This document shows, one piece after another, positions 7,737-11,010 of a DNA stretch of 11,010 nt (position 1 is the first letter of the stretch; each line of letters opens with the position of its first letter). A model generated the notes under the pieces. It was not told where the DNA came from. It saw nothing but the letters and a program-made list of their open reading frames with translations, and made no database searches. This DNA comes from an uncultured Lachnospiraceae bacterium. GTDB taxonomy: Bacteria > Bacillota > Clostridia > Lachnospirales > Lachnospiraceae. The translations under genes were made by a program, and so were the position numbers. The DNA is taken from NCBI GenBank assembly GCA_948438565.1, contig CAOJLW010000055.1, positions 1 to 11,010 of the forward strand, in the 5' to 3' direction.

Positions 7737-7765
7737 TTGACGCGTCTATGGGCATATGTTATAAT
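7737..7765 (+). promoter_or_regulatory. near-consensus extended -10 promoter ahead of licD
   Basis: TTGACG (7737-7742) and TATAAT (7760-7765) are separated by exactly 17 bases, and TG at 7757-7758 gives an extended minus-10 (TGnTATAAT). This matches the housekeeping sigma (SigA/sigma-70) consensus at 11 of 12 hexamer positions. Transcription would begin near 7772, leaving a leader of about 19 bases before the licD ATG. It lies in the only sizeable intergenic gap of the window, between the GT2 stop and licD. An 8-base palindrome, GACGCGTC (7739-7746), overlaps the minus-35 and could be coincidental or a small operator. Confidence 0.8.
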
Positions 7766-7790
7766 GCAGGCGAAAAGAAAAGGAAAAATT

Positions 7791-8594
7791 ATGAAAGAAT
7801 TAGCAGGCTTGCAGCATCGTCTGATCGAGATGCTGTTAGAGTTTCAGAAATTTACGGATCGGCATGGCCTGACCTTTTTTCTGGTCGGTGGGAGCGCTTT
7901 AGGCGCCTATCGGCATCAGGGGTTTATTCCCTGGGACGACGATGTGGATATTGCGATGATGCGTCCGGATTTTGAAAAAATGGAGAGCCTGATGGCCAAT
8001 CAAAATAACCGCATCGGGGAATTTATTTATTCTCCGGTTGAAAATCATATTATTCCGGAGGCTCCGATCGGGTATCTGTACGATGATGCGCATACGCAAA
8101 ACGGCTATGATCAGACGGCCAAAATCGATATCCACCCAATCGACGGCGTTCCCCAAAACGGTTTTTTGCGCAAAGTGCAAATGGTATGCTCGCTCGTCTA
8201 TTATCTGTCCGAATACCGTTTGCCCGTAAAAAATAAGGGGAATAAGATTCGCATGGTTTCCAAAGCGATCTTAAAGGTGACGCCGGACGTTTTGTTTCGG
8301 CTGTATATGAAAATCACCAAAAAAATCATGACCTCCTGGAATGCGGATCAGAGCAGGGATATTTGCAGTCTGTTTGGCGTGGCAGGCTACCGCACGGAGG
8401 TGATGCCAAGGGAATATTTGATGCCGCTTAAGGAAAGCGCGTTTGAAGGGGCGGTGTTTTTGGTTCCGGGCGATACGCATCATTACCTGAAGCGCCTGTA
8501 CGGGGATTATAAAACGCTGCCGCCAAAAGAGGAGCGTTATCCACGGCATACGATTCATTTGACGTATCGTATCGATAAAGGAGAAGAATTGTGA
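7791..8594 (+). CDS. licD: LicD family phosphotransferase
   Basis: LicD proteins belong to the nucleotidyltransferase fold. The characterised members transfer phosphocholine from CDP-choline to teichoic acid or lipopolysaccharide sugars, while many homologues in glycan clusters have untested phospho-donors. The 267-residue protein has the complete core: FFLVGGSALGAYRHQGFIPW (29-48), the metal-binding acidic run DDDVDIAM (49-56; Asp49, Asp51 and Asp53 as candidates), IDIHPIDG (112-119) and the C-terminal YGDYKTLPP (237-245). AAGGA at about 7780-7784 precedes the ATG at 7791. The frame is open upstream into the GT2 gene, but that part has no LicD similarity and would lie upstream of the promoter. 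No choline uptake or CDP-choline genes (licA, licB, licC) are visible, so phosphocholine is only one option; glycerol phosphate or another phospho-group is possible. Confidence 0.92.
   Translation: MKELAGLQHRLIEMLLEFQKFTDRHGLTFFLVGGSALGAYRHQGFIPWDDDVDIAMMRPDFEKMESLMANQNNRIGEFIYSPVENHIIPEAPIGYLYDDAHTQNGYDQTAKIDIHPIDGVPQNGFLRKVQMVCSLVYYLSEYRLPVKNKGNKIRMVSKAILKVTPDVLFRLYMKITKKIMTSWNADQSRDICSLFGVAGYRTEVMPREYLMPLKESAFEGAVFLVPGDTHHYLKRLYGDYKTLPPKEERYPRHTIHLTYRIDKGEEL
8578..8583 (+). promoter_or_regulatory. ribosome binding site for a GTG-started gene
   Basis: AAGGAG lies 7 bases before the GTG at 8591 and inside the end of licD. It supports a GTG start that overlaps the licD stop as GTGA, a typical translational-coupling arrangement. 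Confidence 0.75.
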
Positions 8595-9859
8595 ATCCCT
8601 ATATTGTAAAAATCCGACGGATGGCTAAAAAAATAATTGCATATTCTATGGAAGGGGAAGAGAAGGTATACCGTATCCGGCATACGCCGTTTCAGATAAA
8701 AAGGCGTTATACCCGAAGGTATCATCGCAAATGGGAGCATTTGCCCGTGCAGTCCAATAAAGTGATATTTGACAATTATATGGGCAAAGGATACGGTTGC
8801 AACGGAAAATACGTGACGGAAGCGCTTTTGGAGATGGATACGGATTTGGATATCGTCTGGACGGTGCAAGATCCCGCAAAGCAAAAAGAGTTGTTTCCGG
8901 ATCGGGTGCGTTTGGTACGCTATGGATCGTCGGAGGCGATGCGGGAATATGCCACGGCAGGCGTATGGGCAGGCAATTACCAGATGGTGCATTATTTAAA
9001 TCAGGGTTTGCTCAAGAAACCCAACCAAATCTACATTCAGATGTGGCATGGATCATTTGGGATCAAAAAAATAGAAAACGATTGTAAAAACCTGACGCAG
9101 GATAAAAATTGGACGACTCTGGCTAAACGCAGTTCACAGTATACGGATTTTTGGATTTCAAACAGCAGTTTTGAAACGGCCGTTTACCGGCAGGCCTTTT
9201 GGGATGTGGGACAGGTGTTGGAATTTGGGCATCCAAGAAACGATATTTTTTTTAACGGCAGGGATAAGCAGGCGCGGGATAAGGTGGAACGTTATATCGG
9301 AAAGCGCGGACATCGGCTGCTCTTATACGTACCGACCTTTCGGGACGCTTATATGGATTGGGAGCAGCCGCTTGATACGACGGGGTTGACCGGAAGCCTA
9401 AAGGCGCGTTTTGGCGGGGACTGGCTGGTATTAAAGCGTCTGCACCCGCGGATAGCGAGCAGCACACAAGCTGTACGGCAGGAAACCGAAAACTGTGTGA
9501 ATGTCACGGCTTATCCGGATATACAGGAGCTATTGGCGGCTGCGGATGTGGTAATCACGGATTATTCCAGCGCGGTATTTGATTTTTTGTTGACCGGGCG
9601 TCCGGCTTTTCTCTATGCATCGGATTATGACAGCTACCAACAAATGCGGGGATTGTATTATCCGCTTAGCGAGACGCCGTTTGCCATTGCGGCGGATAAC
9701 CAGAGCTTGTGGGAGAATATCAAGGCATTTGACGAAACCGCCTATCGGGATAAAGTGCACGATTTTCTTGCGGGCAAGGGTTCCGTAGAAAACGGGGACG
9801 CTGCCAAACGGACAGCGGAATTGATTGTAAGATGCGCGGCGCAAAACAGACAAAAGTAA
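8591..9859 (+). CDS. CDP-glycerol glycerophosphotransferase family protein (TagB/TagF type)
   Basis: Probable cytoplasmic, membrane-associated transferase that adds glycerol phosphate or a related polyol phosphate from a CDP-activated donor, as in wall teichoic acid synthesis. The 422-residue protein starts at a GTG overlapping the licD stop by four bases. The basic N-terminus (about 1-50, many Arg/Lys and Tyr) could contact membrane lipid. The two-domain GT-B-like core shows the family motifs QMWHGSFGIKK (150-160, His153), GHPRNDIF (213-220), YVPTFRD (246-252), KRLHP (282-286, His285) and ITDYSSAVFDFL (322-333). It is shorter than polymerising TagF proteins (about 700 residues) and nearer the size of primase TagB, so it may add one or few units. 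No tagD-like cytidylyltransferase is in the window to show the donor. Confidence 0.91.
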   Translation: MNPYIVKIRRMAKKIIAYSMEGEEKVYRIRHTPFQIKRRYTRRYHRKWEHLPVQSNKVIFDNYMGKGYGCNGKYVTEALLEMDTDLDIVWTVQDPAKQKELFPDRVRLVRYGSSEAMREYATAGVWAGNYQMVHYLNQGLLKKPNQIYIQMWHGSFGIKKIENDCKNLTQDKNWTTLAKRSSQYTDFWISNSSFETAVYRQAFWDVGQVLEFGHPRNDIFFNGRDKQARDKVERYIGKRGHRLLLYVPTFRDAYMDWEQPLDTTGLTGSLKARFGGDWLVLKRLHPRIASSTQAVRQETENCVNVTAYPDIQELLAAADVVITDYSSAVFDFLLTGRPAFLYASDYDSYQQMRGLYYPLSETPFAIAADNQSLWENIKAFDETAYRDKVHDFLAGKGSVENGDAAKRTAELIVRCAAQNRQK

Positions 9860-9867
9860 AGGGTAGG
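9858..9867 (+). promoter_or_regulatory. ribosome binding site for the second ABC permease
   Basis: AAAGGGTAGG overlaps the stop codon of the previous gene. It serves either ATG at 9869 (5 bases after AAAGGG) or the in-frame ATG at 9875 (7 bases after TAGG), so the start is uncertain by two residues. Confidence 0.6.
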
Positions 9868-9868
9868 A

Positions 9869-10648
9869 ATGAATATGAAGCATTTAAAAGCATTTTGGAA
9901 ACGAAGGGGTCTATTGTGGGAACTCGTAAAAAAAGGGATTAAGTTAAAATACCGCCGGTCTTACCTGGGGATTATCTGGTCTTTTTTGGAACCGTTAATG
10001 ACCACGATTGTGCTCACGATTGTATTTGGGACTCTGTTTGGACGGGATGAGAAAAACTTTCCACTCTATATTTTGTGCGGACGGCTGTTATATTCCTTTT
10101 ATTCCTCCTCGACAAAGTCGGCGGCAAAATCAATCCGCGCCAATGCGTCTATGATCAAAAAGGTCTATGTGCCGAAATACCTGTACCCGTTATCGAGTAT
10201 TTTATATAATTATACGATTACCGGGATTTCCCTGTTTGTTTTGATACCGCTCTGCATTTATTGCCAGGAATTTCATGGCCTGCATATGCTCTATGCGGTG
10301 ATACCGTTTTTGCTGCTGTTCCTTTTGACGTATGGCAGCGGCATGATCCTGGCGACGGTCACAGTTTTTTTCCGGGATATGGAATATCTGTGGGATGTCG
10401 TTCTGATGATTATTATGTACACCAGCGCGATTTTCTATTATCCGGAGCGGCTGATGAAAAGCGGCTTTTTCTGGATCTTAAAATATAATCCGCTCTACTG
10501 CATAATTATGAATTTTCGGTATGCCATGATGGGAAAACCTTTGGATATGCAGTATATCGTGACTGCGGCAGCCTATGGGGTCGGCCTGTCGCTGATTGGA
10601 ACCTATTGGTTTTACAAGAAACAGGATGACTTTATTTTGGCCATTTAG
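9869..10648 (+). CDS. polysaccharide/teichoic acid ABC transporter permease, TagG/Wzm type (exporter 2)
   Basis: Membrane half of a second ABC-2 type glycopolymer exporter. It has 259 residues from 9869, or 257 if the ATG at 9875 is used. The amphipathic, very basic N-terminus leads into the hallmark KYRRSYLGIIWSFLEPL (27-43). Hydrophobic segments lie near 44-57, 66-80, 112-131, 140-167, 175-192 and 230-248. VTVFFRDMEYLWDVVLM (164-180) and LKYNPLYCIIMNFRYAMMG (204-222) are the usual C-terminal family motifs. It shares the family hallmarks with the permease at 1489-2325 but differs through the rest, so it is a paralogue rather than a recent copy. Being downstream of licD and the CDP-glycerol-family gene suggests a phosphate-containing polymer as cargo. 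The ATPase gene follows after 9 bases. Confidence 0.92.
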   Translation: MNMKHLKAFWKRRGLLWELVKKGIKLKYRRSYLGIIWSFLEPLMTTIVLTIVFGTLFGRDEKNFPLYILCGRLLYSFYSSSTKSAAKSIRANASMIKKVYVPKYLYPLSSILYNYTITGISLFVLIPLCIYCQEFHGLHMLYAVIPFLLLFLLTYGSGMILATVTVFFRDMEYLWDVVLMIIMYTSAIFYYPERLMKSGFFWILKYNPLYCIIMNFRYAMMGKPLDMQYIVTAAAYGVGLSLIGTYWFYKKQDDFILAI

Positions 10649-10657
10649 AGGTGGGGT

Positions 10658-11010
10658 ATGGGAAAAGAAGCGTTGATTGCCGAGCATATTGGCATGAAAT
10701 TTAATTTGAGCGAAGAAAAAGTGGATGATTTTAAAGAGTATATTATCCGTATGTTGAAACGGGATTTGCGAAATACCGAATTCTGGGCGTTAAAGGATGT
10801 CAGCTTTACGCTGGAACAGGGGGACAGGCTTGGGATCCTCGGATTAAACGGGGCGGGAAAAAGCACGCTTCTAAAGGTTATTGCCGGCGTGTTTAAGCCG
10901 ACGGAGGGGCGAGTCGTCCGGAAAGGAAAAGTCGTGCCATTGCTGGAATTGGGGGCGGGATTTGACAAACAGTATACCGGTAAGGAAAATATATTTTTAT
11001 ATGGGGCGAT
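10658..11010 (+). CDS. polysaccharide ABC transporter ATP-binding protein, TagH/Wzt type, partial (exporter 2)
   Basis: ATPase partner of the preceding permease, cut by the right edge of the window after 117 codons with the frame still open. A GAGGTGGGG site at 10648-10656 overlaps the permease stop, just before the ATG at 10658. The visible part contains a long N-terminal region with NLSEEKVDDFKEYIIRML (16-33), the EFWALKDVSFTLEQGDRLGI strand (41-60), Walker A GLNGAGKST (62-70) and the exporter-typical PLLELGAGFDKQYTGKENI (94-112). The signature motif, Walker B and any C-terminal substrate-binding domain are beyond the edge. It differs from the first ATPase around the Walker A (GLNGAGKST against GTNGSGKST), so it is a distinct protein. 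Whether it carries a Wzt-like or TagH-like C-terminal extension cannot be seen. Confidence 0.92.
   Translation, partial: MGKEALIAEHIGMKFNLSEEKVDDFKEYIIRMLKRDLRNTEFWALKDVSFTLEQGDRLGILGLNGAGKSTLLKVIAGVFKPTEGRVVRKGKVVPLLELGAGFDKQYTGKENIFLYGA

Noticed and set aside
7726..7790. Possible terminator or invertible promoter element in the licD leader
   Set aside because: Only a 4-base stem (GCGG/CCGC near 7718-7732) without a T-run is present, and no pair of inverted repeats flanks the promoter.
7596..7790. 65-residue N-terminal extension of LicD overlapping the GT2 gene
   Set aside because: It reads through GT2 coding sequence in another frame and lies upstream of the licD promoter and its ribosome binding site.

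Overview
The window is an interior piece of a surface-polysaccharide (capsule, cell-wall glycopolymer or O-antigen-like) biosynthesis and export locus. All eleven genes lie on the + strand and are tightly packed: gaps are mostly 9 to 22 bases and one gene pair overlaps. Good Shine-Dalgarno sequences, roughly half G+C by eye, and the style of the sugar phosphotransferase, LicD and CDP-glycerol-transferase-family proteins suggest a Firmicute, most likely a gut-type Clostridia/Lachnospiraceae member. That placement is inference. No RNA genes, insertion sequences, CRISPR arrays or convincing terminators were seen. There is no gene-free stretch longer than 65 bases.

Module 1 (2-7725) holds two dTDP-L-rhamnose pathway genes (rmlA, rmlC) and a Wzm/Wzt-type ABC exporter pair whose ATPase carries a long C-terminal extension. 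It continues with a 623-residue protein that fuses a degenerate methyltransferase-like domain to a kinase-like domain and a C-terminal tail, then a WbaP-type initiating sugar phosphotransferase and a GT2 glycosyltransferase. rmlB and rmlD, needed for rhamnose, are not in the window.

Module 2 (7791 to the right edge) holds a LicD-family phosphotransferase, a CDP-glycerol glycerophosphotransferase-family protein (TagB/TagF type), and a second ABC exporter pair (TagG/TagH or Wzm/Wzt type) whose ATPase runs off the end. The only noticeable intergenic gap, 65 bases ahead of licD, carries a nearly perfect extended-minus-10 promoter, so module 2 can probably be transcribed independently of module 1.

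Taken together, the locus seems to start a glycan on undecaprenyl phosphate, use dTDP-rhamnose among its donors, decorate or extend it with phosphodiester-linked groups (LicD, glycerol-phosphate-type transferase), and export it by an ABC transporter route. The most interesting point is the combination of an exporter ATPase with an extended C-terminal domain and a neighbouring methyltransferase/kinase fusion. This resembles the WbdD/Wzt chain-termination logic of E. coli O9a, but with the methyltransferase half apparently decayed and the kinase half retaining its key residues. The second unusual point is two ABC polysaccharide exporters in one co-directional cluster.
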